Source of the DNA: Actinomycetota bacterium | Lineage (GTDB): Bacteria > Actinomycetota > UBA4738 > G016210805 | Assembly: GCA_016210805.1 (NCBI GenBank) | Contig: JACQTL010000402.1 | Coordinates: 1 to 5,836 of the forward strand | Direction of reading: 5' to 3' | Length of the DNA: 5,836 nucleotides | Shown here: in pieces, positions 5,366 to 5,836 of the stretch | Layout of the letters: each line of letters begins with the position of its first letter | Numbering within the stretch: the first letter of the stretch is position 1 | The notes under the pieces: model-generated | The model's database searches: none | Seen by the model: the letters and a program-made list of their open reading frames with translations, nothing else | Told to the model about the DNA's origin: nothing | Position numbers and translations under genes: made by a program

Positions 5366-5836
5366 ATGGACGGGGAGACCACCCGCGCTCGGATCTTCCT
5401 CCTGGACGGGCACAGCCTGTCCTACCGCGCCTTCTTCGCGCTGCCCCCGGACCTGGCCACCAGCACCGGGCAGGTCACGAACGCCGTCTACGGGTTCACC
5501 TCGATGCTGATCAAGCTGCTCGCCGAGGAGAAGCCGGACCTCATCGCCGCGGCGTTCGACGAGGGCAAGCCGACGGTCCGGCTGGAGAAGTACGCCGACT
5601 ACAAGGCGGGCCGCCGGGAGACCCCCGACGAGTTCCGCCAGCAGCTCCCGCTGATCCAGGAGGTCCTGGAGACCCTCCGGGTCCCGATCCTGGGCGGGGT
5701 GGCGGGGCACGAGGCCGACGACGTGATCGCCACGCTGGCCCTCCGGGCCGTCGAGCGGGGGCTCGACGTCGTGATCGTCACCGCGGACCGCGACTTCTTC
5801 CAGCTCGTGCGGCCGGGCATCACGGTGATGTTCAAC
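5366..5836 (+). CDS. polA: DNA polymerase I, N-terminal 5'-3' exonuclease domain (3' end outside window)
   Basis: The first 157 residues of a PolA-type protein, running off the right edge. The flap-nuclease metal ligands are all visible and line up with E. coli Pol I: FLLDG with D14 (D13), AAFDEGKPTVR with D65 (D63), GHEADDV with E116, D118 and D119 (E113, D115, D116), and TADRDFFQLV with D141 and D143 (D138, D140). KYADYKAGRRETPDEFRQQLP is the conserved DNA-contact segment. The enzyme removes primers and flaps during lagging-strand synthesis and repair. The ATG at 5366 gives 9-10 residues before the first strand, as in E. coli, and follows the predicted start point. An in-frame ATG at 5351 and GTG at 5360 are alternatives. 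A free-standing exonuclease cannot be excluded because the polymerase domain is not in view. It is divergent from the regulator gene. Confidence 0.9.
   Translation, partial: MDGETTRARIFLLDGHSLSYRAFFALPPDLATSTGQVTNAVYGFTSMLIKLLAEEKPDLIAAAFDEGKPTVRLEKYADYKAGRRETPDEFRQQLPLIQEVLETLRVPILGGVAGHEADDVIATLALRAVERGLDVVIVTADRDFFQLVRPGITVMFN

Noticed and set aside
3309..5510. A 733-residue plus-strand open frame
   Set aside because: It lies antisense to the thioesterase, permease and regulator genes, all of which have clear family motifs, and its translation is Gly/Pro/Arg/Asp-rich low complexity typical of GC-rich shadow frames.

Overview
The window is very GC-rich throughout, with G or C at most third codon positions. 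It uses many GTG starts, has several genes without a Shine-Dalgarno sequence, and carries an actinobacterial style of gene content (DtxR-type regulator, FTR1 iron permease, menaquinone-type hotdog thioesterase). This suggests an uncultured or lesser-known member of the Actinomycetota. That placement is inference: no rRNA or other marker that would settle it is present.

Layout. (1) Positions 1-1829, plus strand: the 3' part of a LivF-type branched-chain amino-acid ABC transporter ATPase, followed after 47 nt by a complete lipoprotein substrate-binding protein of the same transporter class. (2) 1840-2070, minus strand: a small two-helix membrane protein, convergent with the binding protein. (3) 2071-2523: 453 nt with no credible protein gene. 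It holds a consensus minus-strand promoter (TTGACA-17-TAGTGT). Its predicted start point coincides with the first base of a 10-bp long-range helix, and a compact set of nested helices, a GNRA tetraloop, UUCG tetraloops, a possible pseudoknot and a 16-bp terminal hairpin follow. I call this a candidate structured non-coding RNA of about 233 nt (2137-2369), of no class I recognise. (4) 2524-5336, minus strand: a likely iron-responsive cluster in transcription order, namely DtxR/IdeR/MntR-family regulator, FTR1 iron permease, hotdog thioesterase and DUF554 membrane protein. (5) From 5366 to the right edge, plus strand: the 5' end of DNA polymerase I (5'-3' exonuclease domain), divergent from the regulator.

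How the parts work together. The gap between regulator and permease carries a sigma-70-like promoter, a perfect 18-bp palindrome with AGGT/ACCT half-sites, and a second degenerate copy 23 bp away that overlaps the predicted start point. The simplest reading is that the regulator represses permease transcription when metal is plentiful. The regulator has lost two residues of the usual primary metal site while keeping those of the second site. The regulator and polA appear to share one symmetric -10 element, TAGAGTA, read in both directions. Both the regulator and the small membrane protein have a TANNNT box exactly 6 nt before an ATG, which points to leaderless transcripts.

The strongest candidate for something undescribed is the structured RNA locus at 2137-2369 with its promoter at 2377-2405.
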